DNA from: PoT sp049331405
Lineage (GTDB): Bacteria > Planctomycetota > Planctomycetia > Isosphaerales > Isosphaeraceae
NCBI RefSeq assembly: GCF_049331405.1
Contig: NZ_CP186277.1
Location: 1 to 56,907, forward strand
Reading direction: 5' to 3'
DNA: 56,907 nt
Below the pieces are notes generated by a model, which was not told where the DNA came from, did no database searches, and worked only from the letters and a program-made list of their open reading frames with translations. Position numbers and translations under genes: made by a program. Below, piece after piece: positions 23,464-31,834 of this stretch (positions are counted from its first letter, which is position 1; the number at the start of each line of letters is the position of its first letter).

Positions 23464-26306
23464 ACGCCACCTCCGGTTTCTCCTGGCCCCGTCCCGTGAG
23501 GCGTTCCGTCATCCTGCCGATTTCCATGCGGATGTCATCAAGTTTTTGGGTCGCATAGGCCCTGGCGACCATCCCCATGCGAATGAGCCGCTCGGCATGC
23601 TCCTTCACGCGGTTCCGCCGCTCAGGCACCGCTTTGGCGATGCTGCCGGCAAACTCTGTCGCCGTCATCCGCACCCGCACCCGCTCGGCCGCATCAAGGA
23701 CGGCTTTTTTATCGTCCGTGTAGAGTGTGAGGCCCTCCCGGGCACGGCTAGCAGACACATAGAGCTGCTCCTTCGAGGCCGCCCGACCCGAGGCGGAATC
23801 TTCGGCGACGAGGGTCCAGTCTTCAGTGCGACCCTGGGCTGAAATCGACGTACTAATCCAGCCCCGGGAGAGGTGACCAAACTCCTTCGGCACGACCAGG
23901 CCACCGGCGAGCATTAGGTCCCCGTTCTTGGCGAACCCCTCAACCTCGCGGGTCAAGCCGTTGCTGACCCGTTTACCCGAGGGCAGCGTGGCGGCCTTGG
24001 TGAATCGGACGACGTCATGCACGGAGAGCAGCAGGCTCTCTTTCCCGTAGAGCTGATACTTGTCGGCCTGGCCGAGGGGTAGGGGGACGGTTGCCCCCGA
24101 GGATTTCCGCACGAGCACGTCCCCCGCCGGGTCGCGGCCCTGCACCGTCACCTTGTCGCCGCGGCTTGAAATTTCCTCGGGCATTCTGATGGAAGATGAC
24201 GACATCCCCGGTTTGGTACGTGCTCGCCTCCCCCTTCATCGCTTCGGAGAGGTCATAGCTCACCAGCCGCTCGACAGGCCGTTCCTCAGTGCCGAGCCGG
24301 CCCTGGCTTCGCATCATCTCCCGCAGGACCGCCGTGACCTGCTCTCCCTCCCGGTGCGTCGGGGCGATGATGCCGACCGTGTGCCCTTCATCCCGCTTCG
24401 CCAGATACTCCGCCGCCAGTGCCCGGTAACGCTCGCCCGCGTCCGCAATCTCGCGGATGCCGCCGAGGGCGTCGAGCCGGTCGAGTCCTTCCTTCACCTC
24501 GTGGCGGCTGAAGGCGGCGACCGCCGCCTTGAAGTCCGCGTCCTTTTGCCGCTGGATTTCGGTGATCGCGACCGTCTTCATCGATGAGAAGCGTTCCAAC
24601 ACGCGAAGGGCATCGTGCCCTACGGGCGAATGCTGGGCCGTGTCGCCCACAAGCACCACCCGTGCCGCCTGCTTCCGGGCCAGAGCAAGGACTTCCTCCA
24701 TATCCTTCAGATTCAGAAGCCCAGCCTCGTCGATGAAGAGCACATTGCCGCGAATCTGTTCCTGAAGCTTCGTGTCTACGAGGAGCCGGGCCACCGTTGT
24801 GGCGTCGGCGAATCCATCCTTGCGGAGGACCTCGACCGCCGCCGTGGAAGGGGCCAGGGCGAACACCTTCCGCGTGCCGCCGGCTTCAATGGCCTCCGCC
24901 GCTTCCTGAAGCGACGTGGTCTTGCCCGTGCCCGCTTTGCCCCGCACTCCGAGGACCGCGTCATACGAGCCGAGGATATGATTCACCGCGTTCCGCTGGC
25001 CCGCATTCAGAAAGTCCCGCCGGAAAGCATGTTCCCCCGGCACGAGCGGCCGGCAGGTTCCCCGCCCCATTTTGACGAGGTCGATAACTCGGGATTCCAA
25101 ATCCTGCACGTCACGATGGCTCCCGCAGAGCACCCCCTCAACAGTCCCAGTGAAGCCGCCAAGCCTTCTGAATTCTTCCAGGATGTCCTCGGGTTTCCCC
25201 GCCCCCATGCCCCGCTGCATGGCGGTGATTTCCAGCTCCTCAATCGGCACCACCGCCCGCCGCTCGAACTCGTGCCGCATTGCGAACGAGACGGCCGCTT
25301 CCAGGCTTGGCCGGGCATTCCCGCCGTGCTCCGCCCGTTCGATGGTCTCGGCAATCGCCGCCTTCTCTTCGGGCGTGAGTTTGCCCTGCCAGTATTCGCG
25401 GCAGGTCTCAAGCGTGAGGCCCTCCCGCTTGTGCTGGCGTGACGTAGCCCCAAGCTTGTCCCGTTCGAGAGCGGAGAGTTGCTCCGGGGCCTTCACGCCT
25501 GCCGCCTCCGCCGCCTCTTGCCGCTCGGCCAGGATAGTTTTCTCCGTGTCCTCCACCTCCTTCGACCGCCGCGAGGATTTCGCAATCGCGGATTGCGGGA
25601 TGCCCTTGATGTCCCACGAGTAGTATTTCGCACCGCCCTTGCTGTCGGCCTTCCACTCGGTCTGGACGGAGTAGCCCAGCTCGACCAGCTTGTCCGCGAG
25701 CCGCATATCGAACCGCAAACTGAACAGCTTGTGCTTGTCCATAATCGGCCGGAACTTGACCGCCTTCCATTTGCCCTCAACCGCGTCGTGCGACAAGTTG
25801 TAGATAACAAAATGGATGTGCCGGTCCATGTCGGGCATGCCGTCCTCTTTCGCGGGTCGGGTCTCGGCATGCTCGACCCCGTACCAGACGAGGTTACCCG
25901 TCACCCTATCATCCTGCTTAGCACCCTTCCGAACCCGTGTCGTGGCGAGTTGCTCGAGGTCCGCCATCGCTTCTCTACCCGCCGCCCACAACGCCTCGTG
26001 GATGCGAAGGTCTCCCCCCTCCAGCGCGTTCGTCACGCCCTTCGGAATCGAGGCCGTCACGTCCCACGCCGCTATCCGGTGGTCCACGAGCTTGGCGGTA
26101 AGCTGCTCACCCGTGCTCGGGTCCAGCCCATGCAGAAGCCTGCGGAATTGCTCGAAATCCGGGGCCCCGGAGAGGCCCAGCATCGCGGCACCCTTGCCGC
26201 CGAACTCCTGATGCAAATCCTCTAGCTTCACGTAATAGCCGCCGTCGGACCGGGCGTAATAGGACTCGGCCGCCTTGGCGTCCTTGATGGGGTTGAACCG
26301 GAGCAC
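23453..26306 (-). CDS. MobF-type relaxase-helicase (TrwC/TraI family)
   Basis: The consensus of both units gives 950 residues. The start is a GTG preceded by GGGAGG; the product begins like other MobF relaxases, with the nucleophile in ESYY (Y16, Y17) and the metal-binding triad H146, H163, H165 (VEHAETRP and DRHIHF). The C-terminal helicase has a P-loop GVRGKAGTGKT (453-463), Walker B FIDEAG (524-529), VGDTAQHSPV and the motif VI-like YVSASRAREGLTLY (from 849). It nicks oriT, stays covalently bound to the 5' end and unwinds the strand for transfer. This copy carries one extra G near 24,168 that splits the last fifth; unit 2 is correct there but has two other single-base losses. A small gene overlaps its 3' end. 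The candidate oriT lies just upstream. Confidence 0.9.
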
Positions 26307-26357
26307 GTCGCCTCCCTGAATCGTGGAGGGAGTATAGAGCAGAAATATGCAGAGCAA

Positions 26358-26579
26358 AATGAAAAGTAGTAGCAGTCAGATGCCCTTGGGGTAGCCCAAG
26401 GAGTACCGAGGCCGGTTTTGCCGCCGGCAAAGGCCCAAGTTCAAGCCAGATTGCTCGTGTCTGGCGTGGCCGTCACGGAGTGACGGAGCAGGTCGCGTCA
26501 TCCATGCGTATAGTGTTTGACACTTAAGGTTGAGCATGCCATGATTATACTCTTGCAGTCAAGCATAAGGTGAAGACGT
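26358..26579. other. candidate oriT: cluster of inverted repeats (unit 1)
   Basis: In the divergent gap between relaxase and vapB lie four stems: CTTGGG-4-CCCAAG (26385-26400), TTTGCCG-1-CGGCAAA (26417-26431), CCGTCAC-3-GTGACGG (26470-26486) and AGTGT-3-ACACT (26512-26524). A cluster of inverted repeats beside the relaxase gene is the usual look of a MobF oriT. No known nic consensus is recognised. The last stem may instead be a vapB operator. Confidence 0.5.
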
Positions 26580-26831
26580 ATGGAAAATGTAATCCGTGGT
26601 AAGGTCTCCGGGGGCGGTCGGGTCATCCTTCCGGCCGGTCTCAGAAAAGAGCTTGGCATCGGCGACGGCTCGGACGTCGTCTTCAGCCGGACCGACGAAG
26701 GCATCCACGTCACGACGCTCGCCCGCGCAATCCGCCGTGCCCAGGCAGAAGTAAGGCGGTTCGTCCCCGAGGGCACCAGCCTCGTGCGGAACCTCCGCGA
26801 AGAACGGCGTCAGGATGCAGCCGCCCTCTGA
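26580..26831 (+). CDS. vapB: VapB-type antitoxin, AbrB/MazE fold (intact copy)
   Basis: 83 residues. The N-terminal 45 residues have the swapped-hairpin AbrB pattern (GKVSGGGRVILPAGLRKELGIGDGSDVVF), which binds the operator. The C-terminal tail would wrap the toxin. The stop lies within the toxin gene: the two overlap by 17 bases, so they are translated together. The complex should repress its own promoter in the 26,510-26,579 region, which holds the AGTGT/ACACT repeat. Unit 2 has lost an A from an AAAA run here, which would destroy the antitoxin while leaving a toxin gene, so this copy is taken as correct. Confidence 0.85.
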   Translation: MENVIRGKVSGGGRVILPAGLRKELGIGDGSDVVFSRTDEGIHVTTLARAIRRAQAEVRRFVPEGTSLVRNLREERRQDAAAL

Positions 26832-27213
26832 TCCCTCTCAATGCGTATTAGACGCTTCGGCCTTGCTCGTCCTAATCACGGGCGAAGCGGGGGCCGACGC
26901 CGTGCAGCAGCTCCTCCCCCAGGCGGTCATTTCGGCCGTCAATTACGCGGAAGTCGTTCGACGCCTGAAACGGAGCGGCATGCCCTTCGAGACCATCACC
27001 TCGGTTCTGTCCCCGCTCTTGCTCCGAAGCCCCGTCCCCTTCGATGAGACTCAGGCCGAGCAGACGGCCCGCATCCAGCACCAGGCCCAGGAGCGGGCAC
27101 TTTCCTTTGGTGACGCGGCCTGCCTCGCCTTGGCTCTTTCCTTGAAGGCACCGGCCGTCACGACCGAGGCCGGATGGGAAGACCTCGGGGTCCAAATCAT
27201 TCGCGTGGAGTAG
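26815..27213 (+). CDS. vapC: VapC-type PIN-domain toxin (intact copy)
   Basis: 132 residues with the acidic active site of PIN ribonucleases: D13 (CVLDASALL), E46 (VNYAEVVRRL), D100 (LSFGDAACLALAL) and a further acidic group near residues 118-123 (TEAGWEDLG). VapC toxins cut tRNA or rRNA; the antitoxin from the overlapping upstream gene blocks the site. On a plasmid the pair kills or arrests cells that lose it. Unit 2 lacks one C in a C-run, which breaks the frame there. Confidence 0.85.
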   Translation: MQPPSDPSQCVLDASALLVLITGEAGADAVQQLLPQAVISAVNYAEVVRRLKRSGMPFETITSVLSPLLLRSPVPFDETQAEQTARIQHQAQERALSFGDAACLALALSLKAPAVTTEAGWEDLGVQIIRVE

Positions 27214-27317
27214 GGGCGTTCCGCCCGAGTCCCGTAAAACCTTGTCGACTTACAATTAAGAATCTGTTAATGTTGGCGTTGTGTTAGTTACCACTCGAAC
27301 GGGCATAGAGAGGGCGA

Positions 27318-27779
27318 ATGTCAGAAAAAGAAAGATCGGTCGAAGAGCTTCGGGCAGCCGGATGGATGACGGCAGAAGATTTGGCAAATGCAGGGTACGA
27401 CCGTCGAAGTGAAAAGGACTCAGAATCCGCCGCGATTCGGATCGAACGCACGATGTCTGAATATCATGATGAACTCATTAAACGGATGTTTTTTGCACTT
27501 CATTTATCCGAAAATAAAGTGTTGAAAGGACAATGGGAGCGACATGGGGAACTTATGGACGAGGTAATGGTCTCAACCGCTGACCGGCTCATTCAGATAC
27601 CAGTCGCCAGCCCCATCGCGGTTGAATTAATGAAGCTCGAAGGGTACATCGAGCAACGAGAAAAATCGACCGAAATTACCGCCGCAGGGGAGGCAGGCCA
27701 GGCCACCCCATCATCTCTCAAGGGTGTTGCGTCTCAAGGTAAGGGAGTCGATGAGAAAAAGGGCGGCCCACGGAAATAG
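27318..27779 (+). CDS. 153-residue unknown protein (unit 1 copy)
   Basis: Not recognised. Highly charged and mostly helical; residues 1-30 (RSVEELRAAGWMTAEDLANAGYDRR) look like two short helices and could be a small helical domain, residues 45-115 are one or two long amphipathic helices, and the C-terminal 40 residues are low-complexity and basic. The ATG follows AGAGGG. The DNA is clearly less GC-rich than the flanking relaxase and VapBC genes, like the convergent gene whose stop is nine bases away, which suggests that the two arrived together. Identical in unit 2. Confidence 0.6.
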   Translation: MSEKERSVEELRAAGWMTAEDLANAGYDRRSEKDSESAAIRIERTMSEYHDELIKRMFFALHLSENKVLKGQWERHGELMDEVMVSTADRLIQIPVASPIAVELMKLEGYIEQREKSTEITAAGEAGQATPSSLKGVASQGKGVDEKKGGPRK

Positions 27780-27788
27780 GGCTAATAG

Positions 27789-29174
27789 TTACGACGCAAA
27801 TTTTGAATCAGATAACTGCACATCCTTCCCTTTGAAATCGTGCGGAATCCGATCAGGTGCGAAGACATTCCCGTCACAAGCCTCTTCGCGAGTGATAAGC
27901 ACTGGTGGAATTTTCCGAGGTTCGTGGTCACTCTCTCTTCGCATACTCGCGACTCGAACCGCGTAACGGCCGTAATAATAAAAATCCACGCCGCACGCCG
28001 CTCGCAACGGACTATCGCGGCCGCATAGCCGTTTGAGAACGCCGAACACGATCGATTCGCTGTAGCAAGCGATAGGAAGTGATTCTGGCGGGCGTTCACG
28101 AATATAATCAACTGTGGCGATCGTGGTGAATTCCGTCCTCGTTAAGATGGCGACCACCGGCTCAGCATCGGGTTTTTGAAGACGTTCCGTCAGCTTATCG
28201 ACAGCCTGTTTCCCAATGCCTTCATCATAGACATACCCGTGCAAGGGCAATGCTTCGTAACGCAAACTGCCTGAAGCGAGTGCACTGCGGTATATGGACG
28301 ACCGTTTAATAATCGCATGGTCTTCATTTTTGATTGAATCAAATGTAAAATCGAGAACTATTCCGGCTGTCCCACTCGCGTCCTCTTTCACCTTGTTGAC
28401 CAGGTCGTCGGCGAGCGTTTTATTGTGAATGCCAATATGGAATGGGTCGGCCGATCCTGTTTTTACGATGGTGAAGCCTTTGGTCGTGTAAGGCCGCGTA
28501 TTGGGAAATAGGTCGGGAGGCTCAAAGAAAACGAGCACAGAATCACGTTCGGCATCGAGAGTATCCAATAACGTTGATAGAGCTGGCGTATCTGCGGAGA
28601 CCGCTTCAGCCCCTCTCTGGTCGTCAAGGACGATGCCCAATTCGGCTGCCATCGCTTGAGCACCCCTCATGAAGTCAAAGGCGAACTCTGTCCGCCAGAA
28701 TTTGCCCACTACGACGATTCGTTCAAAGTGCGGTTTGAAAGTGCTACGGACCGTTGGTTCAACTTCAACTTGCTTCTCCGAGGGTTTCCAACTCAAGGAA
28801 AGCTTACCCTTTTCAGTCGAACTATCCATATGAACATAAAATGTGTTGCCAAGCAATTCATCGCATGCGAGGCGTAAGCAGTCCTTGACGCCTGGGAGCG
28901 TTGAGTCAATGGTCGTTTTGCCGACGTCACGGGGGTGCGGTTTAGGGGTGGAATAACCGTCATCAGGCCACTTCCGAATCAATTCGCGTAAGTATGCGAT
29001 GATTTGGCCTCGTCCTCTGGAAACGCGTTCTTGCCCTTTCCAAAGCGAGTGATCCTCACCTCGGGGTTGGCTTAAATGATCGCTGATGTGTTCCAGCAGC
29101 CTTTCCATCGCCGCTTTGGAGACAGGTTCGTCCGTCCCCGACGGAGGCGATAAAGCAGTAGACTCATCCCCCAC
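27789..29174 (-). CDS. periplasmic-binding-protein-like protein with novel N-terminus
   Basis: 461 residues, the only complete copy. Residues about 148-455 resemble the type 1 periplasmic-binding fold used by LacI-family regulators: FERIVVVGKFWRTEFAFDFM followed by GAQAMAAELGI at its start, a middle hinge, YIRERPPESLPIACYSES, then YYGRYAVRVA and the PPVLITREE stretch that in LacI relatives closes the ligand pocket. No signal peptide is seen, so it should be cytoplasmic. The first 145 residues are not a LacI HTH; they are helical, then a small beta-rich part, and are not recognised. A ligand sensor with an unknown output domain is the best description. The start is a GTG with GAGGG nine bases upstream. 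The unit 2 copy loses the C-terminal 50 residues to a one-base deletion and runs off the window. Confidence 0.6.
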   Translation of the reverse strand: MGDESTALSPPSGTDEPVSKAAMERLLEHISDHLSQPRGEDHSLWKGQERVSRGRGQIIAYLRELIRKWPDDGYSTPKPHPRDVGKTTIDSTLPGVKDCLRLACDELLGNTFYVHMDSSTEKGKLSLSWKPSEKQVEVEPTVRSTFKPHFERIVVVGKFWRTEFAFDFMRGAQAMAAELGIVLDDQRGAEAVSADTPALSTLLDTLDAERDSVLVFFEPPDLFPNTRPYTTKGFTIVKTGSADPFHIGIHNKTLADDLVNKVKEDASGTAGIVLDFTFDSIKNEDHAIIKRSSIYRSALASGSLRYEALPLHGYVYDEGIGKQAVDKLTERLQKPDAEPVVAILTRTEFTTIATVDYIRERPPESLPIACYSESIVFGVLKRLCGRDSPLRAACGVDFYYYGRYAVRVASMRRESDHEPRKIPPVLITREEACDGNVFAPDRIPHDFKGKDVQLSDSKFAS

Positions 29175-29435
29175 GTTCTAGGCCCTCAAGACGATTTCCT
29201 TTGGCTTTCCCATCTCCTTAGCCTAGCTCTCATCTGTCTGCCTTACCAGACGCTAAAGAGCCCGTTCCCGCGGTATTACCGGAGCGCCGAGTTGCCGAGC
29301 GTCGGTAGTTACCTCGGAAATACCGAAGTAATGGTAAATTAAGGAGTTACGATTGAAGTGGGCGTTCGGGTGCCCTAGCATTCGAGCATCGGCTGGCCTA
29401 TGTCCACCGCGTAGCTCGAGACTAGGACTCCGACG

Positions 29436-29642
29436 ATGAACACCCGCTATTGCTCTTCACCGGGACCAGATGGAGACAGTGGCCGTGACGTTCACCTTAG
29501 ACCCGGCAATGCCTTGCTCCGATGGAGCCGGTTCTATCCGCCCGATACCTTCCTGACCTTCTACGAAGACCCCCAGATTCAAGCCGCCCGCATCGTTGGC
29601 TACCTCCCCGGACTTTCTTCCCTAATCCCGAGGGAAGAATGA
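29436..29642 (+). CDS. possible 68-residue protein or gene fragment
   Basis: Not recognised. The C-terminal half (RFYPPDTFLTFYEDPQIQ) reads like real globular protein, while the first 25 residues do not, and no good ribosome site precedes the ATG. It may be the tail of a decayed gene. The clean sequence exists only once for this segment, so a frameshift cannot be tested. Confidence 0.3.
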   Translation: MNTRYCSSPGPDGDSGRDVHLRPGNALLRWSRFYPPDTFLTFYEDPQIQAARIVGYLPGLSSLIPREE

Positions 29643-29693
29643 CGGAGTGAGCCGAGCCGCTCTCTCGCCGCCCAAACGGGGGAGAGCGTCATC

Positions 29694-29710
29694 TGTATCG
29701 TACGAAACAG
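29694..29710 (+). promoter_or_regulatory. 17-base motif shared by two gene leaders
   Basis: Exact match to the motif before the SprT-like gene. Here it lies 84 bases before the start codon of the secreted-protein gene. Confidence 0.4.
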
Positions 29711-29794
29711 TTTGTCTTCGACCTTTTGTCACGCACAGCCTTCCGGTCACGGTGTGTGACCTCTTCAATTGACCGGCGATACCAAGGAGTCGTC

Positions 29795-30388
29795 ATGAGA
29801 AACCCGATTGCGTTGGCCTCTCTGCTCCTGGCCTTGTCCGCCACGACGGCGAGTGCCCAAGGCTACACGCTGCATGTGGGAAACCTGACGGTAACGGCCG
29901 CTAACAGCGTGCTCACCGTCACCGGCACGGATGCGTCTGACCATATCTACCTTTATCAGGACCCACAAACGGGTCTGGTCTACCTGAACAATGTCACGAT
30001 TGGAATCAACCCCGCCCAGGTCATCGTCTCTGCCATGAAGGGAGACGACTACATCCAGGCCGACATCCATTGCAAAGGGCTACTTATGGGGGGGCAGGGC
30101 TCCGACACGATCTACTCGGGATTTTACATGACCGAGGTACATGGCAATCTCGGGAACGACTCGATGATTCTCCGGGGCGGTAACGACACCTGCTACGGCG
30201 AAGCAGGCTCCGACTCGTTCACCCTTGGTACCTATTGGAAGTGGTGGACCACCCCAATCGGATATCCGGGCTCCAGTTATGTGCAGTCCCATTACCTGTT
30301 CCCGGTCATAGGGGATTTCAGCCACGCGGACGGCGACACAGAAGCCGACCCTAACAACGTGGGTTGGTCCCAACAGACACTTCATTGA
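29795..30388 (+). CDS. secreted protein with hemolysin-type Gly/Asp repeats
   Basis: 197 residues from an ATG with AAGGAG five bases upstream; a longer upstream reading lacks a ribosome site. Residues 1-22 (MRNPIALASLLLALSATTASAQ) are a classical signal peptide with an Ala-X-Ala-type cleavage site, so the protein is exported. Residues about 90-145 carry degenerate calcium-binding nonapeptide-like units (GGQGSDTIYSG, GNLGNDSMILRGGNDTCYGEAGSD), which form a short parallel beta-roll in RTX proteins. There is no type I secretion tail or partner gene, and the array is too short for a toxin. It could be a surface or adhesion protein. It stands alone before the parB-coupling protein cluster, and the shared 17-base motif lies in its leader. 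Confidence 0.7.
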   Translation: MRNPIALASLLLALSATTASAQGYTLHVGNLTVTAANSVLTVTGTDASDHIYLYQDPQTGLVYLNNVTIGINPAQVIVSAMKGDDYIQADIHCKGLLMGGQGSDTIYSGFYMTEVHGNLGNDSMILRGGNDTCYGEAGSDSFTLGTYWKWWTTPIGYPGSSYVQSHYLFPVIGDFSHADGDTEADPNNVGWSQQTLH

Positions 30389-30477
30389 CCCGATTATCTC
30401 GCACAGCCCTCGGCCTCAATACCGGGGGCTGTGTGTATTTCAACGATACGTTCCTTCCCAGCCGTTGGAGGTGCCTC

Positions 30478-31305
30478 TTGACCCTGCCGCTGAAAATTCC
30501 GTCTTTTACCCGGGAACAGATTGCCCCCGACGAGATCGAAGCCGAGAGCCAGGTTCGCACCTATTTCGACCCCGAGGCTCTCCAAAGGCTCGCTGACTCG
30601 CTCAGGGAACGCCAGCTTCAACCGATTCTTGTGTGGTGGCACACCGAACGAGGGAAGTTCTACATTTGTGCGGGAGAACGCCGGTGGCGGGCAGCACGTA
30701 TGGCGGGACTGCCGTTCCTCGACTGCCTCATTTTCGCAGAGCGACCCACTGCCGCTGAGATCGCTCAGGTTCAACTTACCGAGAACTGTTTACGCGAAAA
30801 TTTAAATCCTATTGAGCAGGCTCAGGGCTTCCGGCTCGTGATGGAGCAACAGGGCCTGAACGCGAGCCAGCTTGCTGAGTTGCTTCACCTGGCCGTCTCG
30901 ACCGTGACACGTGCCCTCGGGTTACTTGAGTTGCCTGATGACCTCATCCACCGCGTGGGCACCGGCACTTTGCCTCCGGCAATCGCCAGGGAGGTCCTTC
31001 GGGTCAACGATCCATCTCGGCAACGAGAAATTGTCGCCCGTGCCGATGCAGAGCAAATGACCGCTGCGCAGGTGGCCATAGCCGTCGCCCGTCTCGACGC
31101 AAAACCCAAACGGGGTAGCAAGAAGCCCCGGCCCCAGCTCCGCACATACAAGCTTCCCGGCTTCGAGGCCGTGATTACCCGACAGAAACTCTCCCTTGCT
31201 CCTCTGGGCGGTAAGAAGGCCCAGAGTACCGAGGAGTCGCTCATCGCTGCCCTTGAGCAACTTCTCGACAAGCTGCGGGCCGAACGCTCCCCCGTTCTGA
31301 CCTGA
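30478..31305 (+). CDS. parB: ParB-family DNA-binding protein
   Basis: 275 residues from a TTG start placed by the strong GGAGGTG six bases upstream; the frame is open further left but overlaps the preceding stop. The N-terminal ParB/Srx domain has FDPEALQRLADSLRERQLQPILV and the box CAGERRWRAARMAG, which in true ParB proteins binds CTP. The central HTH is NASQLAELLHLAVSTVTRAL. The C-terminus has a short helical dimerisation tail. ParB proteins bind parS and load onto plasmid DNA, or act as regulators such as KorB. It lies next to transfer genes rather than parA, which is on the far side of the circle and has its own small partner, so a regulatory or accessory role in the transfer region is likely. 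Only one clean copy exists. Confidence 0.8.
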   Translation: MTLPLKIPSFTREQIAPDEIEAESQVRTYFDPEALQRLADSLRERQLQPILVWWHTERGKFYICAGERRWRAARMAGLPFLDCLIFAERPTAAEIAQVQLTENCLRENLNPIEQAQGFRLVMEQQGLNASQLAELLHLAVSTVTRALGLLELPDDLIHRVGTGTLPPAIAREVLRVNDPSRQREIVARADAEQMTAAQVAIAVARLDAKPKRGSKKPRPQLRTYKLPGFEAVITRQKLSLAPLGGKKAQSTEESLIAALEQLLDKLRAERSPVLT

Positions 31306-31354
31306 CCGTTCTCCGCCCACCTATGACCCGTTCTCTAACCCACGGAGCCAGCCC

Positions 31355-31813
31355 ATGACGAAGCCCCTCGAATCGATGTCCGAACAAGACAAAGAAGCAG
31401 CAATCCAGATCGCCCGGTCCGTCCGGCCACGCGATACCCCGAACACCCCTGAAAAAATCACGTCCGGGGAACGGGCGAAACTACGGAGCCGCCCTCAAGA
31501 GCGAGACCACCAGCCCGAAGGCTCATGGACGACGACCTTCCTCGATAAGGCCCGGGCCTCCCAGCAACAGGGAAAATTGAACCCCGCCGCGTCCCCGGAG
31601 CAAGGCCAGGAGGGGCAGAACTCGTGGGAAACCCGCGTCGAAGCCTCTCGCCCCCCCGACCGGGGCATCAAGCCTTCCCGCTCCGAACCTGAGGCCGAGA
31701 AGCCCGCTCCTAGCAAGCTCCAGTCGATGATCCAAGAGGGGCGAACCGGGACTTCCTCCGAACGTGATCAGGCCCAGCAGACGCAGCAGCGTGGCCGTGA
31801 ACATGAGCGGTAA
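31355..31813 (+). CDS. 152-residue charged, probably disordered protein
   Basis: Not recognised. Rich in Glu, Arg, Gln, Ser and Pro with almost no hydrophobic core, so it is probably intrinsically disordered apart from a short helix near residues 120-130 (KLQSMIQEGRTG). The ATG has CGGAG eight bases upstream. It lies between parB and the coupling-protein gene, 21 bases before the latter's GTG, in what looks like one operon. It may be a relaxosome or coupling accessory factor, but nothing in the sequence proves that. Confidence 0.6.
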   Translation: MTKPLESMSEQDKEAAIQIARSVRPRDTPNTPEKITSGERAKLRSRPQERDHQPEGSWTTTFLDKARASQQQGKLNPAASPEQGQEGQNSWETRVEASRPPDRGIKPSRSEPEAEKPAPSKLQSMIQEGRTGTSSERDQAQQTQQRGREHER

Positions 31814-31834
31814 CACTCAAAGGAGGCCCTCGAC

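Larger units (their letters stand above)
29175..29794. other. 620-base region between divergent genes
   Basis: Holds the promoter of the periplasmic-binding-like gene (leftward) and that of the secreted-protein gene (rightward), a possible small gene at 29,436-29,642, and the 17-base motif TGTATCGTACGAAACAG at 29,694-29,710. Nothing else is recognisable. Confidence 0.5.

Noticed and set aside
24615..25442. 275-residue plus-strand open frame inside the relaxase gene
   Set aside because: Antisense to the relaxase with its catalytic motifs; no start context or recognisable domain.
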